From Phaeosaccion multiseriatum (lineage: Eukaryota; Ochrophyta, other classes), in assembly GCA_965112735.1 (NCBI GenBank), contig OZ218952.1:1240001-1304000 (forward strand): 64,000 bases of DNA. Reading direction: 5' to 3'. Made by a program: the position numbers and the translations under genes. The notes below the pieces were generated by a model. That model was given only the letters and a program-made list of their open reading frames with translations. It searched no databases and was not told the origin of the DNA. This document shows positions 1-11,691 of the stretch, piece after piece; position 1 is the stretch's first letter; each line of letters starts with the position of its first letter.

Positions 1-1
1 G

Positions 2-371
2 AGGGCGTACAAGCAGCAGATTGACCGCGATCAAGTCATGGCCACGGCCACTGCTGCCAATGCCGCTGCGGTACACGGAGGAGGGTACGGCGAGCGCACG
101 AATGGTCACGATGGCACTCCGCAGCAGTCGTATGGGCAGCAGTACCAGCCGCAGCCGCAGCAGGGAGGGAGGTACGAGGTGCAGGAACAGACTTATGGGT
201 TGCAGCAGCAGTCATACGAGCAGCAGCAACACTTGCGACATGCACCACCTGTCGACCCCAAGAGGGCCTACGCAGAGCAACTTGCACACGACGAGAGAGT
301 GGCAGAGGCAGCCCGGGCAGCGGAGAGAGAGCGGGAGGCAAGACGAAACCCTTTGGAGAGCTCAGGGCCCC

Positions 372-412
<41 letters not shown>

Positions 413-3400
413 CAGTCCTATAGGCAACCGCAGCCACAGATGGACCCTCGCAAGGCCGCGCAAACCCTCTATGCCCAGCAGCTGGAGCAAGATATTCGGG
501 CAAAGGCCGCTCTGCAGCAGCTGCAGCGTCCCACGCCACCCCAGCAGCAGCTGCAGCAGCAGCCAGTGACTGGTGGAGGGGGAGGAGGAAGGGCCTTTGC
601 AGAGCTGGGGGGCGGGGCAGATCACATGCGAGAGGCGCAGCTTCGAACCATTCAGCAAGCGCAGCAACACCAGCAGCAGCTGCAGCAGCAGTACATGCAG
701 CAGCAGCAGCAGTTGGTGATACAGGGCAGGTCCCGTGATGCCCAAGTGGCGGCGCTGCAGGCCACCAATGAGGCTCCTGTGGGCCGAGGACAGCTTGGGC
801 CTGGATGGGAAATTGGGCCTCTGGGACAGCCTGTGAGGAAGGAGATGCACGCAGGCAATCGCCACGACCAGAAGCGAGGCTACGAGGCGGTGGAGCAGGG
901 CCTGCCTCTCCCCAACGCATTCGCCACGGCCATGGGCGTCCCACAACACACACACCAGTACCTCGGGGGTACGTCGGACGAGCCCCTCGCTGCCACCCTC
1001 GCTGCCACGCTTGCTGCTTCTGCTGGTGGCGGTGCTCCTGGTGCGGAGACTGTGGGAGGAGGAGGAGGAGGAGGAGGAGGGGGGGGGGTTGGGGGAGGTG
1101 CCGGCAGAGGGTCAAGGGGGGGGGGGCTTGATGACTTGATGGGCATTGACCGCATGGAGAAGCAAGCTCGTGCGACGGCGATGAACGAGCTTCTGCAGCA
1201 GCAGATGCGCGAGGCGGCGGACCGAAAGAAGGTGAGGGAGGGAGGGAGGGAGGGAGGAAGGGGGGAAGGGAGGGAGGAAGGGAGGGAGGAAGGGAGGAAG
1301 GGAGGAAGGGAGGAAGGGAGGGAGGGACAGAGGGAGGGAGGGAGGGAGGGAGGGAGGAAGCGAGGAGTGGAGGGAGAATTCTTGTGAAAGGAAATGGAGG
1401 GGCGCGTTGTGTTAGGCTTGTACTGCATCATCCGAGTCCTTCTCGGCTCCTTTTGCCTCCCTCGTCCCGCCCCCCCTCTCCGACACACCCGTCCACTCGC
1501 TGCGTGCTTGCGTGCACTCCTCCAGCTGGACAAGGAGAAGCGAGACGCAGAGGAAAGGGCGGACAATGAGCGAATCGAACGCGAGCTGAAGGAGATTGAG
1601 GACCAACGGAAGGAAGAAGACCGCAAGGAAAAGGCGCTGAAGGAAGCAAAGCTCAAGGAAGAAGATGAGGCGAGGCTCGCATTGAGAAAGAAGCTGGCCG
1701 CTGAAGAAGAGAGGAAGCGAGCAGAGCAAGAGAGGAAGGAGGAGGAGCGGCTTGAGCGAGATAGGAGAGAGCTGGCAGCGGCGGAGGCGGCGGAGTTGGC
1801 GGCAGAGGCGAGGAGAAGAGCAGGGCAGCTCCTCCCGGCTGCTGCGGTTGGACCTACTGGTGCTCAGCGAGAGCCTTCTCAGATGCCAGAACAACATCAG
1901 CAACTACATCGGCCGTTGGAAAACCCGCCCCACGGCCCGCATCAGGTCCGGCAGCAGCATCACGGAAGTGTGGTCGAGGAGCAGCAGGAGCAGCAGCAGC
2001 AGCAGCAGCAGCAGCAAAAGCATCGGGGGAGTGTGGTAGAGCGGCCTCTGCCCACTACGACTGCGGCCGAAGCCCGGCGGCTGAGCCTGTTTGGGGGTGA
2101 TGAGAAGGGCGGAGCGAGCGGAGAGGGGGGGGCTCCCCCCTTCCTTCGAGGGGATACCTCGAAGCAAGTGCCACGGGACGCAGGGCCGGGCGAGCAGCAG
2201 CAGGAGCAATTGGTGATACAGCAGCATCAGCAGTCTTATGGGCAGCAGGAGGAGGCCCAGGCGTCTTCGCCAGCGACGGAGCGGCGAGGCAGCAGGAGGC
2301 CCAGACCTGGATCGGGAGTGGGACCCGCATCTGTTCGACTGGGGAATGACTCGTCGGGTGTTGCTCGGCTTCATCGTGAGTTGGAGGAGCAGCGCAGACT
2401 CAACACAGAGCTCCAGCGACAGCTCGGGCACACCAAAGACAACACGCTGCCCTTGGTGAGTGAGTGAGTGAGTGAGTGAGTGAGTGAGTGGAATATGATG
2501 GGCAACACCCCTTCTACGGACCCTCCAATACTTGCGCCCCCCCGCCCCATACGCCTCCACCTAACCGCCGTGTGCCGTGCCTCTCGTCCCTCAGACGCAC
2601 CGAAGCGACGCCCCAGCGCCAGAGGAGCGCTGCTTGGCAACTCGGCGCCCTTCGCGGACCAAGCTGGGGCTGGGGGTACTCCCGCCGGAGCCTCTGCTCT
2701 CTCCCAAGAGGTACGGAAGCAAGCCCACGGCCGAAGACGGCGTCGCTAGCAGGAGCGGTGGCGGTGGCGGTGGCGGATCTGGGAAGGGGACCGTTCCGCG
2801 ACCTCTCCTGGAGCTGCAGGAGCTGGGGCGCAGTACCAAGAAAGACATGTGGAAAGTACCAGGGCCGCGAGGGTTGGGTGACTTGGAGAGTGAGGACGAG
2901 GAGGAGGGGAATGGTGGTGACTGGAGCACGGCAGGAGGGCACGGAGCGAGGAGGCTGAAGAAGAAGAACGAGACGACGTACCGCAGCATCAAGGCCACGT
3001 TGCGCAGCGCGTGTGAGGGGCTCGAGGGGACGCTCAATGAGGTCGAGCGGAGGGAGATGCACGTGAGTGAAGAGATGGCGGATGGCAGTGGATTGTGCTC
3101 GCTTCGTGCTGCTCTTCTCTTCTCCTAATTCTCTCACTGTGTGCGTCGAAAAATACTTCTTTTCCCGTTGGCTTATTCTTGTGCTGTTCGCCAAAACGCC
3201 GGTCCAGGAGGCTGCTCAATCCTCCGCAAGAGGGACGGGGCCTTGTGTCCGAGCAGCAGTGGACACTTACCGCCCCAGCAGCGAAGGGAAGGGGGCAGGC
3301 GCGGTACGAGGAGACCTTGGAGGTCACACCTCTCTCCACCGGCCTCCGCACCAGCAGCAGCAGCGATCCCAGAGGCCGAGGCGACCTTCCTACGAGGCCT

Positions 3401-3658
3401 GGCAAGGGGGACAGGAACACAACGCGGAAACGGAAATGACTTCCGAGCAGGCGAGGGCGCTGCTTCTCGCGGGTGGGACCGGGACCACGGACCCAGGCGG
3501 AGGAGGAGGAAACGAGATGGGCACGTCACGAAACGAGGTGGGCACGGCCGGCAGCATGTTGGACGCGGAGAGCACGTTCGTCTATCCAGAGGGGGGGGGT
3601 GGTGATGGCAGAGGAGGGGGGCGCACCGACTCCTCCTCCGCTCGCCCACTGGGGCCCG

Positions 3659-3689
<31 letters not shown>

Positions 3690-4206
3690 TGGCGACGACT
3701 TTACCCAATGTGGGCGCCACCACCACCGTCGCTCCGGCTCCCTGTCCAAGGCGGGTCGGCAGATCGCCGCCGCTCGCCCGGACTCGGCTTGCTCTTCTTC
3801 GCAGCGCAAGGACAAGGTAGTAGTGGTGCCGGGATTGGAACTCGGTGGTGACACCTTGGACGCTGCAAGAGGCGGTGGAGGCCGGGGAGGGGTCGGCGGG
3901 TCATCATCTGCGGCCCCCTTTAGCAACCGCACGGGTCGAACGACGACAGCACTGTCCGAGGAGGAGGGGGATGGCCCCGAGGAAGACGACTCCATGGACA
4001 TTGACTCCATCCAGAGGAAGGCGGAGGAGCGGTTACGGTGGCTGCAGGAGCTCGAGGATGGCCCAGGAGCGGGAGGAGGAGGTCTGCAGACGGGGGGGCC
4101 TCATCGCAGCAAGGGGCTCTCTGGGAGGGAAGGAAGCAGGCCCATGACGAGGTCCTCAGAGCACTCCATGCTCGGGGACTCTCGCTGGGCGACTCACAAC
4201 GATTAG
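2..4206 (+). CDS. CSPP-like coiled-coil protein, 3' part (5' end outside window)
   Basis: Four exons splice in frame with clean GT-AG junctions: 2-1231, 1526-2455, 2595-3062 and 3208-4206, giving about 1,208 residues. The frame is open to the left edge, so the true start lies upstream; the ATG at 38 is probably internal. The N-terminal third is Gln-rich (CAG tracts near 373-411 and 1978-2018) and carries spaced YxxQL/YxxQI motifs (AYKQQIDRD, AYAEQLAHDERV, LYAQQLEQDIRAK) like those of centrosome/spindle-pole-associated CSPP-type proteins. Exon 2 opens with a strongly charged Lys/Glu/Arg coiled coil of about 120 residues. The C-terminal half is low-complexity Gly/Ser/Arg with a short acidic helix (EERLRWLQELED) near the end. 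No catalytic domain is seen. A role at microtubule organising centres or cilia is inferred from the motif pattern only. Intron 1 is a GGGA-rich tetranucleotide tract and intron 2 starts with (GTGA)n. Confidence 0.7.
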
Positions 4207-4308
4207 ACTTGTTGATACATAGAACAAATAAGACGAGAAACGAACAAACTCCGGCTCCGGGCTGCCTTTGAGGCAATGTAATGTATCATCGTTCTTCCCC
4301 GTCCTTCT

Positions 4309-4522
4309 CTGCCATCTCCAGGGCGTCAAAGTCAAAGGTCCAGCGCTCGTTGCCGTCCACCTGCCCCAGCTTGAGCCCTTTACGCTGGGTCTGCGCCGGG
4401 GCCGACAAGAAGGGGCTGTAGATGGGGGTGGAGACGATGATGCCGGAGTTTTCCGGCACTGCACCGGTCGGTCCGTTGGTTGCGGGGGGAGGAATTGGGG
4501 CGCTCGTGAGTGGTGATGCTTG
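4309..4522 (-). pseudogene. Inverted fragment of the PLP aminotransferase gene
   Basis: The reverse complement matches 10079-10293 of the aminotransferase gene: the end of intron 3 and the first ~160 bp of exon 4. It includes the PENSG, PIYSPF and DGNERWTFDFD coding stretches. Intron sequence is present, so this is a DNA-level copy and not a retrocopy. It carries a 12 bp deletion relative to the source and cannot be translated as a gene. Its right end abuts mobile-element sequence at about 4523, so the gene fragment was probably moved together with, or captured by, that element. Confidence 0.85.
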
Positions 4523-5474
4523 TCACCCACTTTAGACTGAGGGACCGACAACCAAGCTGACTTGGCAGACCCCGTCATCATTGACTTACAACCATCCCCC
4601 AAACGGAGCACCCACCCACCCACTTGTCCTTTCTTCTGACTTGGCTGAGAGCCTCTTTCGGGTCCTGACACGCTGTCTCTCCATACTACTGGCTGCTATC
4701 GTAGCTACCACCAGGAGGCCGTCAACTTCTTCCAAAAGTGGCTGCGGCGAGCGAACATCTCCGCTGACGAGAAACTCCTCATGCTGGACCTGTGGAAGCA
4801 AGCGCGCTCCCTGCAGGGCGCACGACGGCACCTTCACGTGGGTTCATCTCATGAGCTTCCAACAAGGCAGATACACCATCTGCGCCGTCATGGGGTGGGC
4901 CTGCACCGACGGCTGCAACGGCCCCCGCGTCTGCTGCCTTGCCCTGGTGGCTGGGCACAGCTCTCGGAGTATAGGATGTTCCAGGACTTCCGCGACGAGC
5001 TCAAGTGCGTCGGGGAGATCCGCTACAGGGAGGGCGCCTTGAAGAAGGACAACACCAGGCGCCAGTACCTGAGTGTGCACTTCAAGGATCCACGAGGTAG
5101 GTATTTTCACCCCGCGCCTTGCCTTCTCTCCGCACCTCCTTCAGCAGACGAGCAGACGATCGCAATGTCCCACAACAAGAACGTAGCGTTTGGCTCCTCC
5201 TCGGCGGCCGAGGAGGGGGGAGATTGGCTGGCTCGAAGTTACTAAAGGGGGGAGGGTCGTGCCGCACAGCGTCAACCCTTCCGCGCCCCCCTCCTCCTCC
5301 GGGGCCAAGCCACCTTCAGCCTCAACAGCCACAAGGACTTCCCCCGCTTTTCCGAGGAGGCGTCGACAAAGGTCACCGACAACAACCCCGTCGGGGGGAA
5401 CAAGACCAACGCTGCTCCCCTCCGCGGATTTGAAAATCGACAAAACCAATGCTACATGGCGGCGGCGCTTCAGC
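4523..5474 (+). pseudogene. Truncated copy (copy 3) of the 12-16 kb mobile-element gene
   Basis: It matches the element gene at about 14700-15220: the same intron (tactactggctgctatcg context) followed by the exon encoding FFQKWLRRANISADEKLL and the GRYTIC..MGW and YRMFQDFRDELKCVG blocks. Relative to the copy at 14914 it has a 4-base insertion (caag) after the LDLWK codons, which shifts the frame before the DGTF motif. Beyond 5110 the sequence differs from the 12-16 kb copy. The copy ends at the centre of a large palindrome. Confidence 0.8.
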
Positions 5475-6520
5475 GGGTAGCGGGTAGCTGAAGCGCCGCC
5501 GCCATGTAGCACTGATTCTGTCTATTTTCAAATCCGCGGAGGGGAGGAGCGTTGGTCTTGTCCGCCCCGACGGGGTTGTTGTCGGTGACCTTTGTCGACG
5601 CCTCCTCGGAAAGACGGGGGAAGTCCTTGTGGCTCTTGAGGCTGAAGTTGGCGCCGGAGGAGGAGGGGGGCGCGGAAGGGTTGACGCTGTGCGGCACGAC
5701 CCTCCCCCCTTTAGAAACTTCGAGCCAATCTCCTCCCTCCTCGGCCGCCGAGGAGGAGCCGTACGCTACGTTCTTGGTGTGGGACATTGTGATCGTCTGC
5801 TCGTCTGCTGAAGGAGGTGCGGTGAAGGAGGTGGGAGAGAAGGCAAGGCGCGGGGGTGAGAATACCTGCCTCGTGGATCCTTGAAGTGGACACTCAGATA
5901 CTGGCGCCCTCCCTGTTGCGGATCTTCCCGACGCACTTGAGCTCGTCGCGGAAGTCCTGGAACATCCGGTACTCCGAGAGCCCAGCCACCAAGGCAAGGC
6001 AGCAGACGCGGGGGCCGTTGCAGCTCTAGGCCGCTCGCCCACCCCATGAGGGCGCAGATGGTGTATCTGCCTTGTTGGAAGCTCACGAGATGAACCCACT
6101 TGAAGGTGCCGTCGAACGCCCTCCAGGGAGCGCGCTTGCTTCCACAGGTCCAGCATGAGGAGTTTCTCGTCAGCGGAGATGTTCGCTCGCCGCAGCTACT
6201 TTTGGAAGAAGTTGACGGCCTCCTGGTGGTACGATAGCAGTAGTATGGAGGCAGGAGGAAGAAGAAGATGATGATGATGAAGAAGGGCTTTGTGTTGTAA
6301 GTCAATGACAGCGGGTATTTGGGCCTCATACTGTAAGCAAATAGCACACAGGACGCCGAAAAAGGCTCTCAGTCAAGTCAGAAGAAAGGACAAGTGGTTG
6401 GGTGGGTGCTCCGTAGGGGGGATGGTTGTAAGCCAATGATAACGGGGTGTCAGGACCCCCAAAAGCCCCATTGCAGTACAGCTTGGTTGTCGGTCGCTCA
6501 GTCTAAAGTGGGGTGACAAG
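4523..6520. repeat. Large palindrome formed by two head-to-head element copies
   Basis: The left arm (4523-5474) and right arm (5487-6520) are reverse complements over about 1 kb, separated by a 12 bp spacer (gggtagcgggta). The inner ~200 bp are nearly identical and the outer parts have small indels. The arms contain the element exon and the intron upstream of it. Such a structure could arise by inverted duplication at a break, by nested insertion, or as an assembly foldback. Confidence 0.85.
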
Positions 6521-8063
6521 TATTGCATACCGTGTACTGCTTGGCTGTGAAGGGGAAGGCATCGCCCACCTTTGCCCCGTCCAAGTCTTCGTCGGGCCTC
6601 GAACCAAATTCTCTGCGCCGCGCTGCGCCACTCGCGGTTCCACTCGAGCGACACAGGGTTAGCTTGCCTTCGAGCTCCACCGGCGCCTCGGGTGGTCTGA
6701 CATACTCGAGATTGGCGGTGAGCCATGCCGTCCTTGGTTCCCTGCGTAAAGATAGGGGCAGCCAGCCAAGAGACTTTCAGGGCAACGGGCAAAGGGAAAG
6801 GCAAACTACTGGCTACCCACCTTCTCCATCAACTGCTTGGCGTGGTACTGCTTACGGGGCAGCCCATCGTTGTCGTCGCCCTCCACCAGGACGTTGACCA
6901 AATGCTGCAGGGCGTCCCAGTCGGCGGCAAGAGGCAGCGCCTCCCGGATCTCGTCATCGCTCACGCCCTTATGAGAGCCCTGGGACGTTAGTGAGAGAGG
7001 CATGAGGGACAAGGAGGCGACTTGGGGGGGGCGGCGACTTTGCTGCTTACCTTGGGCTTTGGACGGACATTAAGTTCTCGCGCAGCCCTGTTCCTGCCGC
7101 CTCTCTGTGCAAACTATGGGGGGTCGGTCTTTGTCAGTCTCGCTCAACCAGAAGGTGTGTGTGCCACCAGCCCACCCCTCTACTGCGTCTCCAAGCCGTG
7201 TCCCGCCTAGAGGACACAGGCCTCTACTCTGCGTCACCACCCCGTCCCCCATATGCCTCTACTGCGTCTCCACCCCTCCCCCACATGCCCCTATTGTGGC
7301 CCGCCCAGGGACACAGGCCTCTACTCTCCATCTCCACCCCTTCCCCACATGCCTGCATCTACTCTGTCTCCACCCACCGCCCCCGCTCCTCACCTTGCTA
7401 GTTTTTGTGAAGGCATTGTCATTGCCCTACCGCTGCTGCTGCTCGTCGCCGTCGTCGAAAGACTCAGACCGCGCCCTCTTCGGTGGTCGTTGACGAAGGG
7501 CCGCCGCCTCCTGCTCACTGTCCAGCTCGTCGGCCACCGCCCCCCGGTTCGCTGTGCCCAAGAGAAGGGGCGCGCGCCCTCCGGGGGGAAGCTCCGGTGG
7601 ATGCGGATGCACTCCTCCAGCGACTTTCCCGCTCGGTCCCGGCGAAAGAGCTCGTCCTCTATGGCACAGGAGGGCTGTCCTCGGAGCTTGTCGAAATGCT
7701 GGGTGAACATCACCACGGGCTTTGGGAGGTACCACTCCAAAGCTGCCAGAGCAAAGCCGCCGCCGTAGGCATCGTTGGCCATTCCTAGCTCCGCCAGCGT
7801 GGCCCGCACCAGCTCCTCGTCACTCGCAAGCTGGCCTCCCGCGACAACCCGCACTGGCCTCAATAGCGCAAGAGGCGGCGCCTGCGGCACTCGCTCCACG
7901 ACCGCCACAACGTCCGAGCGAAGGCGGTGGGCCGCCTCCGAGTGCGATGCGAAAAAGCGCCCAAGTCGTCGCTGGGCCCACACGTGTTGATGAGGCTCAT
8001 GGGAGGCTCATGGAGTGCCATCATCCGCTTGGAGCATCGCAACAACCACGCTTCGTGCCACAA
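5487..8063 (-). pseudogene. Degenerate copy (copy 2) of the mobile-element gene, with a longer 5' part
   Basis: Read on the minus strand it follows the 12-16 kb element gene. The VSDDEIREALPLAADWDALQ exon lies near 6810-6980, the next conserved exon near 6640-6770, and the FFQKWLRR/MGWA exon near 5900-6220. Most of the large central exon is missing. It keeps sequence 5' of the region held by the 12-16 kb copy: about 200 codons at 7390-7983, with YGGGFALAALEWYLPKPVV, then DELDSEQEAAAL and the nuclear-signal-like PPKRARSES in a shifted frame. The intron at 7120-7390 holds the same minisatellite type as the other copy. Several frameshifts show that it is non-functional as read. The YGGG..ALA...PVV pattern is faintly reminiscent of OTU proteases, but no catalytic DxxC could be found. 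Confidence 0.7.
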
Positions 8064-9291
8064 GTCGCGCCCGGGCGCTGGTGCTGGTGCTACTGGTCCT
8101 ACTGCTGCTGATGCGTTGAGACCGTCCGGAGCGAGGGAAGGGTGCGCTGCAGGGTGGGTGCGGCGAGGGAGGGGGGGCGCGGAGTAGCTTAAGAATAGGC
8201 GCAGGAGGCAGGGCTATCGATTGATCCAGGCTATCGTTTGTGGAGGGAGGAGTACAAGCACCTCCTCCCCTTGCTTGCGAAAACGGCGTTTTCATCCCCC
8301 CCCCCCCGTTCTCACCTCCGGAGCTTGGGGTCGCTAGGGATCCTGGGACTGAGGGGCACATTTGTCGGTCGTTACTTGCCGTGGGGACTCGTGCCTGCGG
8401 CCATGAGGTCCTCCCTGCTGTCGATCGGGATCTGCGGAGGGGCGGGGAGGGCGGAAGAAGGGCAGGGAGTGGGCGAAGAGTTGTCACAGCGGCGTCAGGC
8501 ACGAACGTAGGGCAGTGAGGAATGTTCGCAGGAATCAGGGCTAGCGAATGGTTCAGGCTTGTGGAGGGAGAAACCGAGGGGTGCGCACCACGTCGGTGCC
8601 TGCCTGTGGTAGCAACTTGAAGTAACGGGCAGCGTAGCAGCAGTGCGCGTGACAAGTTTCTGCCAGCGAGATCCGTATAGAGGCAAGCGGCAGCGGAAAA
8701 GACGCATACGAGTCGGGGCTATGCCTTGGTGATGTCTAGTCCCGCGGCCAAGGCATATTGACTGAAAACGATGGCCCCTAACCACTTGCAGCGCCGCCCC
8801 CCACCACTTGTGTGCTTTGAGAAAAAAAGAAGTAGACCTGCTGGTGCTCCGGCGGAGACCGAAAGAAGCGGAGCGCCAGACCTTGTGCGGTGATTCCCAC
8901 CCCTGACGGGCACCCTGCCCGGTCGTCGCGTGCCGGCGGGAGCTCCCGTCACGTCGACTAACCGTGGGGCTGCAGCCGCTCGAGTCGCCGCTTTGTCTCC
9001 ACAGTGAGCTCGGTCCGGGACGGCTAGCAGTCTGAAACGTGCGTGGGGCTTTCCCCTATCGGCCTCGGCTCGTGTAGAGCTGCTCTGCTGTGCCTTGCAT
9101 CTCCAAGATCGGCGCTATCCCCAAGATCGGCCCCAGCGCAGAAAAAAAAAAAAAAAAAAAAATGAACTGAAACTCAAGCTAGCTGTTACTTTTAGCCTCT
9201 CCTCCCCATCCCTCTCCCCCTCTCCCCTCTCCCCTTTCCTTCAGGGTTCAGGCCGGCGCGTGGATCCCCGACACCCGCGCGGCTAACCAAG
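8064..9291. other. Intergenic region upstream of the aminotransferase
   Basis: No gene could be supported. The segment holds homopolymer runs (C at 8296-8308, A at about 9141-9161) and short open frames without recognisable motifs. A minus-strand stretch at 8300-8450 could be one more exon of the element copy to its left, since it has plausible acceptor and donor sites, but no protein similarity is apparent. The last ~100 bp before 9292 is pyrimidine-rich and may hold the transcription start of the aminotransferase. Confidence 0.4.
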
Positions 9292-11062
9292 ATGGCCGCG
9301 AAACTGGGCGTATTTGCGGTACTCTTGTGCGCAGCAGCTGGGCATGTACAGGCTTTTATTCACCCCACCACGCCCTTTCATCGTCTTCCAAGGTTCGCAG
9401 GGGAAGCAGCCATGGTAAACGACGAGGAGGGTGGGACGCGGTTTGACTTTAGCACCATGCCAGACCGCAAGAACACCGGGGCGCTCAAGTGGGACAAGTA
9501 CAAGGGGAGGGACATCATTCCATTGTGGGTAGCGGACATGGACCTCCCCACATGCCCTGCGGTGCTCGAGGGCTTGCAGAGCTACATTGCGAAGGGAGAT
9601 GGTAAGCAGGCGGGGTTGGGAGGGCATCGTGGCTGGATTGACTGGTGGACCATTGCGTGCAAAAGCGCGAGACTTGTATATAGATTGAGGATCCATCGCT
9701 TAATTCAAGGCTCCTCTTTGGCTGGCTCCTTTCCTCATGTGGACCCTGCCCGCTGCTCTTGTTCGCCCTGGCTGCTGCAGCTGTGTTCGGCTACACGCTC
9801 CCCACGAGTGAGGCCTACGCGGCGGTAAGAAGCTACATGGAGGAGCGCCATGGAGCGCAGGTGCAGGACAGATGGACCCTCTTCTCCCCAGGTACGGAGG
9901 GAGTGGGTTTAAGCGTAAGGATCGAGGGAGGAGCTAGCTGAGTTGGTTGCCCCTCTGCCCTCCATGACGTGTATATACTGCCTTGGTTCTCCCCCCCCAC
10001 ACCAACACAGGCGTGGTTCAGTCCCTCAACTTGTGCTGCAAAGTAGGTGAGTGAAGCCCTGTCGTTCCTCGTTCCTCCGCAATCACCACTCACGAGTGCC
10101 CCAATACCAATCCTCCCCGACCGACCGCCGCAGTGCCGGAAAACTCCGGCATTATCGTCTTCACCCCCATCTACAGCCCCTTCTTGTCGGCCCCGGCGCA
10201 GACCCAGCGTAATCTCATCCAAGTAGGGCTCAAGCTGGGGCAGGTGGACGGCAACGAGCGCTGGACCTTTGACTTTGACGCCCTGGAGATGGCAGTAGAG
10301 GGGCGCAAGGACAAGGTGCAGCAGGACGAGGAGGGGGAGCTAAAGCCCGTGAGCATGCTGCTGCTGTGCAATCCGCACAACCCCGTGGGGCGAGTCTTTA
10401 CGGAGGGGGAGCTGAGTCGACTTGGCAAGTGGTGCGAGAGCCACGACATTACCATCGTGTCGGACGAGATCCACTCCGACCTTGTGTTGGAGCCCGAGGC
10501 CGAGGGGCGTCACGTCCCCATGCTGGCTGTGGACGGGGGACGGTTTCAAGACCGAACCATTCTCCTCAACGCCCCCAGCAAGACGTTCAACACCGCGGGG
10601 CTGTGCTGCAGCTTCCTTGTCATCCCCAATCACGCGATTCGGAGAAAGTTCCTCCGCGCGGCCTCGGGCATTATCACGCAAAACCCCGCGCTGGGCTACG
10701 TCGGACTCGTCGCTGCCTTTACTCAGGGGTGGGAGTGGCAAGCAGCCCTCCTCACGCACTTGCGTGGCAACCGGGACGCCGTCTACGCCTTTGTCGAGGA
10801 GCGCCTGCCGGAGCTGCGCATGCGACCCATGCAGGCAACATACTTGGCCTGGCTGGACGTTACTGCGCTGGGCTGGCGGGACCCCGTGCTGACCTTTGAG
10901 CGCCACGGCGTGGGCCTCACGGACGGGCGCTTCTTCGCCGGCGAGCAGCACGTGCGCATCAACTTTGGCTGCCCGAGGGACGTGCTCATGGAGGGCTTGC
11001 GGCGCATGGAGGCAGCCGTCGTGGCCGAGCACAGGCAGCCCAAGGCGGCTGCAGCGGAGTGA
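9292..11062 (+). CDS. Plastid-targeted PLP aminotransferase, cystathionine beta-lyase/PatB (MalY) class
   Basis: Four exons (9292-9601, 9781-9891, 10011-10046, 10134-11062) encode 461 residues. Residues 1-21 form a hydrophobic signal peptide ending VQA, followed by F and a Ser/Thr/Arg/Pro-containing stretch: the A|F bipartite plastid signal of heterokont algae. The mature part has the hallmarks of fold-type I class-II aminotransferases. These are IIPLWVADMDLPTCPAV and FGYTLPTSEAY near the start, CNPHNPVGRVF, SDEIHSDL, the PLP-binding Lys302 in SKTFNTAGL, and the substrate-carboxylate Arg in VRINFGCPR. The MalY/PatB group includes C-S lyases that cleave cystathionine or cysteine to pyruvate, ammonia and a thiol, as well as transaminases, so the exact substrate is not fixed by sequence. 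Length and motifs are complete and no frame lesion is seen. A fragment of this gene lies inverted at 4.3 kb. Confidence 0.9.
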
Positions 11063-11691
11063 CCGGGGTATGGCAGGGGGTGGGGGGATGGGAGTACCAG
11101 CAGCAGCAGGACGTCCGCTTTCATGCACCATTGATTGCTGCGCCCCGCCTTCCTCGCCTGGGGGAGGCGAGGGGCACGTCCATGCGTGTGCGAAGCAGGG
11201 GTGCAACGGCTCACCTCGGCCCGAGCAAGGAGGGATTGTTTCAGTGGCTGGGCATCGCGTCTGAGCAGGAACGAACAAGCTTTTTCTCTCGGCCGTTGCC
11301 GCAGTGGAAGCGACGAAGAGCAGCAGCTTGAAGTGGCCAGCCAGGCAGCTTTCCGTTGGTGGATTGTGGGAAGGGCACCACCACCAATGGATTCACCGCA
11401 CACTTTGCTGCACGGAGCTTCGTGGGCAGTGTGTGAGAGCAGTGTGCTGCAGCGGCGCTTTCCTGCACGGAGTTTGGTGGGCAGTGGAGAAAGAAAGGGA
11501 CTGTCTGGGTGTCAGGCACACACACACACACACACACACCAGTAAACACTTCCGCCAATGAGGCTTTGGTACCCCCCCCGAGTGGCGAGAAGGAGTCATG
11601 AGAGTGTCTCATCCGTGAGTCGAAGGATTTTCTCATTCGTGCTTGAGTGTGTGTGCATAGGAGGACGCCTGGTTTGATGCGTCGCGCTTGC
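11063..11691. other. Intergenic spacer between aminotransferase and the TIR element
   Basis: No gene is supported. It holds a (CA)n tract at 11517-11540 and a short C run near 11571. The left terminal inverted repeat of the next element starts near its right edge; I could not identify an unambiguous target-site duplication. Confidence 0.4.

Noticed and set aside
36-1115. Minus-strand 359-codon ORF with Ala/Leu runs opposite the CSPP-like exon
   Set aside because: Poly-Ala and poly-Leu arise as the antisense of CAG tracts; the plus-strand frame splices cleanly over four exons.
7390-7983. OTU-type cysteine protease in element copy 2
   Set aside because: Only a vague YGGG..ALA...PVV resemblance; no DxxC nucleophile motif was found on the same frame.
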